A DNA stretch of 7,546 nt. Origin: Bacteroidales bacterium (GTDB taxonomy: Bacteria > Bacteroidota > Bacteroidia > Bacteroidales > VadinHA17). Positions 1 through 6,380 of the stretch are shown in pieces. The notes beneath the pieces were generated by a model. The model searched no databases and was not told where the DNA came from. It saw only the letters and a program-made list of their open reading frames with translations. Position 1 is the stretch's first letter; the number at the start of each line of letters is the position of its first letter. The stretch is from positions 1 to 7,546 of the forward strand of contig DOZA01000340.1 of NCBI GenBank assembly GCA_003518245.1, written 5' to 3'. The position numbers were made by a program, and so were the translations under genes.

Positions 1-1
1 T

Positions 2-130
2 GTCTGGTTGGGTTTCAGGATAATAGAATCATTTATGAAGAATAATCCGGATGTTGAATTACGGGAGCTGATGATCAATAATAATTACCGTGAGATACTT
101 GAAGAAGCAAAGTATAATCCCCCTGAATAG
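2..130 (+). CDS. gldB: C-terminal end of a GldB-like lipoprotein (partial)
   Basis: An open frame enters from the left edge and stops with TAG at 128-130, giving 42 visible residues. It reads WLGFRIIESFMKNNPDV, then a leucine-rich helix (ELRELM), and ends EEAKYNPPE. This resembles the C-terminus of the Bacteroidota gliding-motility lipoprotein GldB: a W/Y-x-G-x-(R/K)-I-V-x-S-(F/Y)-M segment, 'NNPDV.L.(E/Q)LM', and a closing 'I(L/F)..(A/S)KY.P'. GldB is a membrane-anchored lipoprotein needed for gliding in flavobacteria, and homologues also occur in non-gliding Bacteroidota, where the role is unclear. The identification is by recall of the family pattern from the tail only. The lipobox and most of the protein lie outside the window. 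It points towards the ferredoxin gene, and the stop codons are 60 bp apart. Confidence 0.6.
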   Translation, partial: VWLGFRIIESFMKNNPDVELRELMINNNYREILEEAKYNPPE

Positions 131-134
131 AATT

Positions 135-164
135 AGGAGCCATCATTAATATCTGGTGGCCCCT
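135..164. terminator. Hairpin between convergent genes, possible bidirectional terminator
   Basis: The arms AGGAGCCA (135-142) and TGGCCCCT (157-164) enclose a 14-nt loop. In a + strand transcript there is one A·C mismatch. In a minus-strand transcript the same position is a G·U pair, so all 8 bp form. It starts 5 nt after the GldB-like stop and lies 26 nt past the ferredoxin stop, where a shared terminator is expected. The flank is T-rich on the + side (TTATAATCCTTTTCTT) but not on the minus side, so it is not a textbook intrinsic terminator. Confidence 0.42.
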
Positions 165-190
165 TATAATCCTTTTCTTACAGATTGCTT

Positions 191-358
191 TTATTCAGGA
201 TGTATAGCTTCTACAGGGCAGACATCTGCGCATGCACCACAATCGGTACATAAGTCAGGGTCAATTTTGTAGATATCACCTTCAGAAATAGCTTCTACGG
301 GGCATTCATCTATACAAGTTCCGCAAGCAGTACAGTCATCATTAATAACATATGCCAT
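191..358 (-). CDS. 2[4Fe-4S] bacterial-type ferredoxin, 55 aa
   Basis: This complete small gene runs from ATG at 358-356 to TAA at 193-191. The protein has two classic CxxCxxCxxxCP cluster motifs: Cys9/12/15 with Cys19-Pro20, and Cys37/40/43 with Cys47-Pro48. Each is followed by VEAI, so the two halves are an internal duplication of the ferredoxin fold. The eight cysteines ligate two low-potential [4Fe-4S] clusters, the last cysteine of each motif serving the other half's cluster. The protein is acidic, has no signal peptide, and at 55 residues matches clostridial-type ferredoxins. It would be a soluble cytoplasmic electron carrier, for example for pyruvate:ferredoxin oxidoreductase, hydrogenase or Rnf, but no partner gene is visible. 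It appears to have its own promoter and to be separate from the upstream amidohydrolase gene, which is 177 bp away and followed by a hairpin. Confidence 0.96.
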   Translation of the reverse strand: MAYVINDDCTACGTCIDECPVEAISEGDIYKIDPDLCTDCGACADVCPVEAIHPE

Positions 359-398
359 TTTAATTATTTTTAGTTATAGATTCGAATGAATTACATTA

Positions 399-427
399 CA
401 AAATTATCCATATTTTTTAATTACAAA
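399..427 (-). promoter_or_regulatory. Bacteroidota-type promoter of the ferredoxin gene
   Basis: Read on the minus strand, TTTG (427-424) is followed by exactly 17 bp and then TAATTTTG (406-399). The -7 element is a perfect match to TAnnTTTG, and the spacing is within the 17-23 bp known for primary sigma-factor promoters of Bacteroides and Flavobacterium. Transcription would start near 391-393, leaving an AT-rich leader of about 35 nt with no Shine-Dalgarno sequence before the ATG at 358. Transcription start has not been measured. Confidence 0.62.
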
Positions 428-507
428 AGAATATTCTGGTTTTTTAAAACAGGCATGAGTAATAAAATTCAATATGATGTTAAAAGGCCTGGGGGGGTAA
501 TATTTTT

Positions 508-530
508 AGGCTAAGGTTCATCCTCAGCCT
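508..530 (-). terminator. Hairpin just after the M20D gene, probable transcript end
   Basis: On the minus strand the arms AGGCTGAGG (530-522) and CCTTAGCCT (516-508) pair over 9 bp around a 5-nt loop (ATGAA). The single non-Watson-Crick pair is G·U on the minus strand but A·C on the plus strand, which favours a minus-strand RNA. The stem starts 5 nt after the amidohydrolase stop codon. The 3' flank is A-rich rather than a U tract, so Rho-independent function is uncertain; it could instead protect the mRNA 3' end. Confidence 0.45.
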
Positions 531-535
531 CAGTC

Positions 536-1732
536 TCAGGAATCTTTATTCTCTGTAAGCTTAAGTCCCAGGTAGCTGAGTGTTCTTACTCCTGTCATCA
601 TAGCTTTTTCATCGAGGGTAAAATTTGATGTATGCAAGCCGTTTTTACCCTCTGATTCACTACTTATGCCGAGGCGATAAAATACCACCGGGTATTTCTG
701 GGAGAAATATGCAAAATCTTCTGAGCTCATCCTGCGATCTAGCTTAGTTACCATTTTCTTACCATTTATTTCACCTGCCAGATCAAATGCCCTCATAACA
801 TATTCAACACTATTCTCAAGAACCGGGTAACCATCGGGGATTTTAAGATCGATACTAACCTTATATCTTTCAGCTGTATTTTTACATTCCTCTTCAACTA
901 TTTTTTTAATATCACTCCTAACTATTTCATCAAAAGTTCTGATAGTTCCCTGTATAAATACTTCCGGGGGGATTACATTTGTTGCCCCATCGGCAATGAA
1001 TCTGCCAATACCCAGGACAAGGGGTTTATCGGTAGGATAATCGTCAATTTTCTTTTTGAGCTTTACTACCAGTTCACTTCCGATTCTTACCTGGTCACTG
1101 CTTTCATCCGGGAGCGCTGCATGTCCTCCACGACCTTTTACTTTAATATGTATTTCATCACTTGAAGCCATATATATTCCGGGTTTGAAGCCTGTCATTC
1201 CTGATTTAAGTCCGGGGAGTACGTGCTGGGCAATAAGCAGATCAGGTTTTATATCCTTAAAAGCTTTTGTTTCCATTAATAATCGGGCTCCACCCGGTGC
1301 CATTTCTTCTCCAGGCTGGAAAATAAATACTATGGTACCCCCGAATTCATTATTTATGTCCTTGATAATGCTGGCTGAAGACAGGAGTATGGCAAGGTGT
1401 GCATCATGACCGCAGGCATGCATTACTCCTTCATTCCTGCTGCTATATTCCAGTCCTGTTTTTTCTATCAATGGCAGAGCATCCAGTTCAGCCCTTAGAG
1501 CAACCACAATCCCGTCACCTTTACTGCCATTAATCCAGGCTATAATACCTGTGTCAGCAAGATTATTTATATATTCTATATTTTTATCATCAAGGTAACT
1601 GCATATAAAATCAGCTGTTTTTTTCTCCCTGAATGATAATTCAGGGTACATATGAAAATGTCTTCTGAGCCTGATTGTTTCATCAAGTAATATTGAGGCT
1701 TTCTTTTTTATTATTACCTGGAGTTTATCCAT
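536..1732 (-). CDS. M20D-family metal-dependent amidohydrolase (N-acyl amino acid / hippurate hydrolase type)
   Basis: This 398-residue enzyme of the M20D (IAA-amino-acid / hippurate hydrolase) family has the usual family length. Visible motifs in order are RxxxHxxPELSFxE (near 24-36), RAELDALP (80-87), HACGHDAH (105-112), QPGEE (139-143), AQH (168-170), GRGGHAALP (200-208) and GLHTSNF (365-371). By family analogy Cys107, His109, Glu143, His170 and His367 bind two metals and Glu142 is the general base, so all catalytic positions are present. Residues about 190-305 form the inserted dimerisation domain. There is no signal peptide, so it is probably cytoplasmic. It would cleave an amide bond in an N-acylated or aromatic-conjugated amino acid; the substrate cannot be read from the sequence. 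The ATG lies 15 bp after the stop of the outer-membrane protein gene, suggesting co-transcription. No Shine-Dalgarno sequence is visible. Confidence 0.93.
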   Translation of the reverse strand: MDKLQVIIKKKASILLDETIRLRRHFHMYPELSFREKKTADFICSYLDDKNIEYINNLADTGIIAWINGSKGDGIVVALRAELDALPLIEKTGLEYSSRNEGVMHACGHDAHLAILLSSASIIKDINNEFGGTIVFIFQPGEEMAPGGARLLMETKAFKDIKPDLLIAQHVLPGLKSGMTGFKPGIYMASSDEIHIKVKGRGGHAALPDESSDQVRIGSELVVKLKKKIDDYPTDKPLVLGIGRFIADGATNVIPPEVFIQGTIRTFDEIVRSDIKKIVEEECKNTAERYKVSIDLKIPDGYPVLENSVEYVMRAFDLAGEINGKKMVTKLDRRMSSEDFAYFSQKYPVVFYRLGISSESEGKNGLHTSNFTLDEKAMMTGVRTLSYLGLKLTENKDS

Positions 1733-1747
1733 ATATTTTGACTGTGT

Positions 1748-4700
1748 CTAAAAGTCGAGGCTGAAAGAGAGGTAGAATATCCTGGGCAGGATAATAGAAT
1801 TTTCGACGCCCCATGCCCAGTCTGCTCTTACGAAATATCCAAAGAGATTTGCTCTCAGCCCAAATCCGAATCCACCCACTATTGGTTCCCTGTTTGTTTC
1901 GAGGGTTACTTTGACCGGTCCGTTTTCTATAGTCTCTGTATCCCATTTATTTTCTCCTATCCATGGATGCAGCCCGCTCCAGGCAGTTCCCACATCGCCA
2001 AAAGCAACTATCTGAAAATCATTAAGTATTTTTGATTTAAGAGGTCGTCCGGCTATATACCTTATTACCGGCCATCTTATTTCACTGTTTATAAGCGCGA
2101 AATTGTTTCCATTTCTTATATTCTGGCTGAATCCTCTCATGTTTGTTGCCAGTGTGTGGAAGGCATAATTTGCTGTGGGATCAACCTGTACCGATTGGTC
2201 AAACATAGGCACATCATTATTAAAAAGGAATCCAAGCCAGTTATCAACACCTCCCAGGTAATATAGAAGTTTTGATGGACCGAAGGATGAACTGGCAGCA
2301 AACCTGTTAGCCCATATCAGATCACGGTGAATCCTGAGGTAATGCCTGAAATCGGCACCCACAACAAACATATCTGATTTACTCCTTTGTACATCCCTGT
2401 AATATTCGCCAAATATTTTAAAACGTGTTCCGAAGTAAATATTTGTTCCCCTCTCCCTGGTGTTATCATAAACCAGTTCAGATTTCAACCCTGCCCAGTG
2501 ACGGTAGATAGCTTTACTATTTAATGAGCTTACATCAGTCGAAAGTGCAACATACCTGTCGTTTCTGTAAGTAATGGTTCCCTTAACAGCCAGTACCGGT
2601 GTTATTGGCTTGGCAAGGGTGAAATACAGGTTATGACTGTGTATCTTGAAGTATGCCGTGTCATTATAACTGCTAAGTGTCTGCCGGTGAAATATAAATT
2701 GCTTATCAAACCTGCCTTTCAGGTTTTCAATACTTACCAGATATTCATTACTGTGGAAATTACCGGCAAACCTGAATCCCCCGGTTATTTTATAATCTTC
2801 GAACAGATCAACTGCACCTATCTGTGTTAACAGGTTAAATCCCGGGTTAAAATATGGGGCACCTCCACTGTATGCCTGGTATGATTGGTTAAGAAAATTA
2901 AAATCAATCTGGTTAGCGATATAATTATTATAAAATGATGTTTCATAAATCCTTATAGAAGGGAATTTGATCCTGGCAGTGTCCAGTTCAATGTCCATGT
3001 ATTCCTTCCTCCACTGTTGTTCATAATAATTCTCTTTCTCTTTCTCAAAAATATAGAAATTAAAATCTATTGACTCATCGGTTGAATAATATTCATACAA
3101 TGGTTTTGTAAGAGTATCACGTCTTCTCCGGTCTTCTTCTATAAGTTTTTGTTTTAATTGCTCAATACTGTCTGATCTGTGCAGAATAGCTGTTTTTTCG
3201 TCCCTGAAAGATGTAGTTACTATATCATCGATTGTTACAGGTTGCTGTTCGCTGACCGATCCGGAATGAAGATTATACTTCCCGTCACTAAATTTTATTT
3301 CAGCCACCCTGTTGCCGGTAAAATCATGCTTTATTATATTCCTGTTGTAATTTGTTACAGGATCGGATTTAATAAAGTACCTGTAATGGGTTGTGGTGTC
3401 GATATAGCTTATTGTACTGTCGAACCTGGCAATATACTTATTTAATACTCCGTTCATATCGCCCAGGTAATAAATCTCCCTGCTTTTCCTGGTGGCAGGC
3501 TGTAAGCGCTCAATATATTTACCCTCTGATAGTCTTATTGCTACCTTATTGTCTTTGTCAAGGTCATATGTAAAAAGATCGTATGTTTTGGATGATTCAG
3601 CAATTGGGTCAAATGGTTTATTCAGTGTATCATTCAGCCTGTTCGAGCTGAAGATTATCTGGTTTTCAGCAGATTTTATATATCTTGGATTAATATCATC
3701 TGCCACATCCCGGGTTACCTGCTGATTTGTTCCTGAAGCTATTGTATGTATGTATATATCGGTCAGGCCATTTTTCACGGCAGATAAAACAAGCCTGTTT
3801 CCATTGGGCGAATAATCGAAATCAAGCACCTTCTCAAAATACAGGAGGTTCCTGCTTTCAGTTTCATCACTTTCAAGGCGGTGAAAATAGATCTTCAGGT
3901 CACCTTTTTCTTCATTTATGAAAGTTAGTATACGACTGCTTGGATGCCAGGCTAAAACCGGATAGCTGATATCTGACACCTGTTCATATTTAGGTTCAAT
4001 AGAAAAGACCTTTTTATGCCTTCCTGTCTCGTTATCATATACCCAGATCTTACGTTTGCCCCAGTTATAGGTTATATATGCAAGGTATCTTTCATCAGGA
4101 CTTATACTTACATTCTGTATGATCCTTCTCTTTTTCGTTTCATATATTTTTTCACCGGGCTCATAAGTAGGATGATTGGTTTCAATACTTTCGTAATAGT
4201 CCTTATAATATTCGAACCATTCTTTCTGCAGGTTTTTAAGTTTCATGCCAAGGACATACATCAGGCCATCTTCCACGTTCTTGTAAATTTTTGTCAGGTA
4301 AATGACATTGGGGATAATTGGGTCGCCATATGTTTTAGCTATATATCTCCAGAAAGAATGTCCGGCATATATAGCATCATCATACTCCAGGAAATTGAGC
4401 TTCTCATATTTACCCGAAAGAATACCATCCCTGACCCTGTTCTCAGTTTCATAGTCCCATCCTTTTGAAATATAATTTATAAGACCTTTCAAATACCAGT
4501 CGGGGAGCCTGATCTGTGATGATCCTGAAATCCTGTCCCTGCGGTCTGCATCATACAACATCTCGTTTATCATTACTTCTGTAATAGATGCTGCTATCTG
4601 CTGTTCATATTTTTCATGGTCACCCTCATAGTAAAGCATTACCTTATTCTTAATGGTACGGTTAAACCCCCCAATATTATAATCATTCTGTCCGGTTACC

Positions 4701-5032
4701 AGTCCTATATTTGTTTGTTTCTGTTCGCCATGTATATTATATGTGATAAATATCAGCCGTTTTTCAAGTATATAATCGAAATAGTCTTCTATCTCAGCTA
4801 TCTTATCCTCGGCAACTTTGGCTGTATATTGAGCCAGGTCTCTACCATATTCATTAAAATACACATCGAAATAGTCAAAACGGTAAAATGACCAATAGAA
4901 ATCATAATGCTGAAGGCGATTTTTCCCAAACGTCATCTGATGACCATTGTAAAACTGGCTTTTTGCTAACAGACTTATTGAGGAGATCAGTATTGTCAGT
5001 ATTATATGTCTGATTTGTAATTTCAAATGCAA
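1748..5032 (-). CDS. Secreted zincin-like / TolB-propeller / Omp85-barrel outer-membrane protein, 1094 aa
   Basis: A signal peptide covers residues 1-25 (basic start, hydrophobic 10-22, probable cut after AKS25). Residues about 40-285 resemble an MA-clan (gluzincin-like) peptidase domain, but the expected HExxH site reads TEVMI (151-155) and the downstream WxxxG helix has Lys182 where a Glu ligand is expected, so it is probably non-catalytic. Residues about 300-590 form a TolB/PD40-type beta-propeller, with repeats such as SPDERYLAY (311-319), WHPSSRILTF (362-371) and SPNGNRLVLSA (408-418). A charged linker (619-639) leads to a C-terminal barrel from about 715. The barrel carries the Omp85 lid-loop motif MRGF (965-968), a family-like FGDVGTAW (1011-1018) and a terminal aromatic Phe1094. 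No POTRA domains are evident. The protein should sit in the outer membrane with its N-terminal part in the periplasm; its role is unknown. Translation appears to start at TTG, as no ATG lies between the upstream in-frame stop at 5086-5084 and Met33. Confidence 0.85.
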   Translation of the reverse strand: MHLKLQIRHIILTILISSISLLAKSQFYNGHQMTFGKNRLQHYDFYWSFYRFDYFDVYFNEYGRDLAQYTAKVAEDKIAEIEDYFDYILEKRLIFITYNIHGEQKQTNIGLVTGQNDYNIGGFNRTIKNKVMLYYEGDHEKYEQQIAASITEVMINEMLYDADRRDRISGSSQIRLPDWYLKGLINYISKGWDYETENRVRDGILSGKYEKLNFLEYDDAIYAGHSFWRYIAKTYGDPIIPNVIYLTKIYKNVEDGLMYVLGMKLKNLQKEWFEYYKDYYESIETNHPTYEPGEKIYETKKRRIIQNVSISPDERYLAYITYNWGKRKIWVYDNETGRHKKVFSIEPKYEQVSDISYPVLAWHPSSRILTFINEEKGDLKIYFHRLESDETESRNLLYFEKVLDFDYSPNGNRLVLSAVKNGLTDIYIHTIASGTNQQVTRDVADDINPRYIKSAENQIIFSSNRLNDTLNKPFDPIAESSKTYDLFTYDLDKDNKVAIRLSEGKYIERLQPATRKSREIYYLGDMNGVLNKYIARFDSTISYIDTTTHYRYFIKSDPVTNYNRNIIKHDFTGNRVAEIKFSDGKYNLHSGSVSEQQPVTIDDIVTTSFRDEKTAILHRSDSIEQLKQKLIEEDRRRRDTLTKPLYEYYSTDESIDFNFYIFEKEKENYYEQQWRKEYMDIELDTARIKFPSIRIYETSFYNNYIANQIDFNFLNQSYQAYSGGAPYFNPGFNLLTQIGAVDLFEDYKITGGFRFAGNFHSNEYLVSIENLKGRFDKQFIFHRQTLSSYNDTAYFKIHSHNLYFTLAKPITPVLAVKGTITYRNDRYVALSTDVSSLNSKAIYRHWAGLKSELVYDNTRERGTNIYFGTRFKIFGEYYRDVQRSKSDMFVVGADFRHYLRIHRDLIWANRFAASSSFGPSKLLYYLGGVDNWLGFLFNNDVPMFDQSVQVDPTANYAFHTLATNMRGFSQNIRNGNNFALINSEIRWPVIRYIAGRPLKSKILNDFQIVAFGDVGTAWSGLHPWIGENKWDTETIENGPVKVTLETNREPIVGGFGFGLRANLFGYFVRADWAWGVENSIILPRIFYLSFSLDF
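5030..5032 (-). other. Inferred TTG start codon of the outer-membrane protein
   Basis: The codon at 5032-5030 is TTG, followed by codons for HLKLQIRHII, a good signal-peptide beginning. Upstream in frame, 17 sense codons contain no ATG or GTG start before TGA at 5086-5084. The first internal ATG is codon 33, which would delete the signal peptide. An in-frame ATT at 5050-5048 is a less likely alternative. No Shine-Dalgarno sequence helps to decide. Confidence 0.55.
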
Positions 5033-5092
5033 ATCTGGTTTTAGTGAAATAATGACTTCAAATTTTATTCCAAAAAAGCGTTTTCAAACTAA

Positions 5093-5100
5093 CAAAGCTA
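5093..5100 (-). promoter_or_regulatory. Candidate -7 element for the outer-membrane protein operon
   Basis: TAGCTTTG (5100-5093 read on the minus strand) is a perfect TAnnTTTG, but no TTTG lies 17-23 bp upstream of it. A second candidate nearer the gene has a good -33 TTTG (5088-5085) and a 17-bp spacer, but its -7 element, TAAAATTTG (5067-5059), has one extra base. Either would give a short leader; I cannot choose between them from sequence alone. Confidence 0.35.
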
Positions 5101-5232
5101 AGATAATATGTTATGAATAAATAGCGAAAAAGATCAAACTTTATTAATTTTGGCCCATTATTTGATTACTGATTATTAATTTTTACAGTAACAATCAGTG
5201 CAACTATTTGGTTTTATGTTGTGTCTTAATTA

Positions 5233-5260
5233 TTGCATAATTTATACGACACTAAATTTA
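5233..5260 (+). promoter_or_regulatory. Candidate promoter of the DUF1573-meaB pair
   Basis: TTG (5233-5235), a 17-bp spacer and TAAATTTA (5253-5260) match the Bacteroidota pattern except for the last base of the -7 element. Transcription would start about 15-20 nt before the ATG at 5284. The -7 element lies inside the tandem repeat at 5239-5275. An alternative is the perfect TAATTTTG at 5145-5152, but it has no matching -33 element and would leave a leader of about 125 nt. Confidence 0.3.
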
Positions 5261-5275
5261 TACGACACTAAATTT
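5239..5275 (+). repeat. Tandem direct repeat, 16-bp unit, 2.3 copies
   Basis: The unit TTTATACGACACTAAA occurs at 5241-5256 and again at 5257-5272 without a mismatch, and the identity of period 16 extends over 5239-5275. It ends 8 bp before the ATG of the DUF1573 gene, in an otherwise unremarkable AT-rich intergenic region. It could be a pair of protein-binding sites on one face of the helix (16 bp is about 1.5 turns, so not exactly in phase), a duplicated promoter element, or a recent slippage duplication. Confidence 0.9.
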
Positions 5276-5283
5276 CATTTGAT

Positions 5284-6369
5284 ATGAGGAAGGTACTATT
5301 TATACTTATTATTCTATTAACAACACTGGTTGCCGGGGCACAGCCCGGTGGAGCAGGAATAAAATTCAACGAAACAAAGCATGACTTTGGCAGATTTATG
5401 GAGGAAGCGGGTCCTCAAACTTTTAAGTTTGAATTTGAGAATACAGGAACATCTGATCTTTTGATAAACAGGGTTACAGCATCCTGTGGATGTACATCGC
5501 CTGAATGGACCAGACATCCGCTTAAGCCGGGAGAGAAGGGATATGTTGCAGTAACATATGATCCGAGGAATCGTCCTAATAAATTTAAGAAAACTGTAGC
5601 TGTATACACCAATACTCAACCTGCTGTTCACGTACTTATTATTGAGGGCGATGTGATACCCAGGAAGCTGACACTGGAAGAAATATACAGGTTTGATGCC
5701 GGAGGTGTGAGGTTTAAAAGTAATCACCTGGCTTTTACTAATGTTGTGCAGGGGAAGAAGAAGATCAAGATAATGGAAATTATTAATACACTTGATAAAC
5801 CTGTCAATATTGGATTTGACAGGGTACCCGGTCATGTTACACTGAAAACAAAGCCTGCCACGCTGGGACCCGGGGATAAAGGAGTAATAGAAGGTATGTA
5901 TGATGCAAGTAACCTAAACGACTGGGGTTATGTTAATCATCTTATACGCGTAACACATAATGGTGAGATGATTAACAATAGCTGGTTTGTGGTTTCTGCT
6001 AATATTATTGAAGATTTCAGTAGCTGGACAAAAAATGAGCTTGAAAATGCACCGGTCTTTGACCTTGAAAATACCCGTTTTAACTTTGGTGAAATTAAAC
6101 AGAGGGAAAAAGCTGATGTTGAATTCAAATTCAAGAATTCAGGAAAGAGTGATCTTATAATAAGGAAAGTGAGATCAACCTGCGGATGCACAACCGTTAC
6201 TCCGGCTAATACCACTATCAAACCCGGGGAATCAAGTATCATAAAAGCTGTTTTCGATGCAGGTATTCGTAAGGGGAAGCAGCATAAGGTGATAACAGTA
6301 ATAACTAATGACCCGAATAAAAGCCAGGTAAGCCTGGTAATAAGTGGGATAGTCCTTGAGAATGACTAG
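5284..6369 (+). CDS. Exported DUF1573 protein with three Ig-like (ASH-type) domains, 361 aa
   Basis: The N-terminus is a clear signal peptide (MRK, then hydrophobic 4-17, probable cut AGA19/Gln20), so the protein is exported; no lipobox cysteine is present. Three beta-sandwich repeats follow, at about 26-128, 131-250 and 256-361. Repeats 1 and 3 have the DUF1573 signature: (H/N)(D/F)FG, F(E/K)F(E/K)N(T/S)G.SDL.I..V..(S/T)CGCT, then a KPGE turn and a closing TN. The CGC cysteines are Cys68/Cys70 and Cys300/Cys302. Repeat 2 keeps the fold pattern (AFTNVVQGKKKIK, PATLGPGDKG, YDASNLNDWG) but lacks CGC. DUF1573 proteins are widespread in Bacteroidota with no settled function; the fold is related to ASH/MSP-type domains that bind other proteins. 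The start is fixed by the signal peptide, with no Shine-Dalgarno sequence. meaB follows after 11 bp on the same strand. Confidence 0.92.
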   Translation: MRKVLFILIILLTTLVAGAQPGGAGIKFNETKHDFGRFMEEAGPQTFKFEFENTGTSDLLINRVTASCGCTSPEWTRHPLKPGEKGYVAVTYDPRNRPNKFKKTVAVYTNTQPAVHVLIIEGDVIPRKLTLEEIYRFDAGGVRFKSNHLAFTNVVQGKKKIKIMEIINTLDKPVNIGFDRVPGHVTLKTKPATLGPGDKGVIEGMYDASNLNDWGYVNHLIRVTHNGEMINNSWFVVSANIIEDFSSWTKNELENAPVFDLENTRFNFGEIKQREKADVEFKFKNSGKSDLIIRKVRSTCGCTTVTPANTTIKPGESSIIKAVFDAGIRKGKQHKVITVITNDPNKSQVSLVISGIVLEND

Positions 6370-6380
6370 CTGATTATTTA

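Noticed and set aside
380..387. Palindrome ATTCGAAT in the ferredoxin leader as an operator
   Set aside because: An 8-bp palindrome in AT-rich DNA is expected by chance and nothing else marks it as a binding site.
1056..1409. A 117-codon + strand frame opposite the amidohydrolase
   Set aside because: It is antisense to the catalytic core with its conserved metal ligands; no independent evidence of coding.
4016..4468. A 150-codon + strand frame rich in hydrophobic residues opposite the outer-membrane protein
   Set aside because: The hydrophobic look comes from reading the complement of Lys/Glu/Asp/Tyr-rich codons. The opposite strand carries the continuous 1094-residue protein.
5145..5152. 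TAATTTTG as the main promoter of the DUF1573 gene
   Set aside because: It matches the -7 consensus, but there is no TTTG at 17-23 bp upstream and it would leave a leader of about 125 nt. It is kept only as an alternative.
5239..5275. CRISPR-like or attachment-site reading of the tandem repeat
   Set aside because: There are only two abutting 16-bp copies with no spacers, no cas genes, no integrase and no tRNA nearby.
5317..5835. A 172-codon minus-strand frame within the DUF1573 gene
   Set aside because: It is a shadow of the real gene: low-complexity composition, no signal, and the sense frame carries the signal peptide and DUF1573 motifs.
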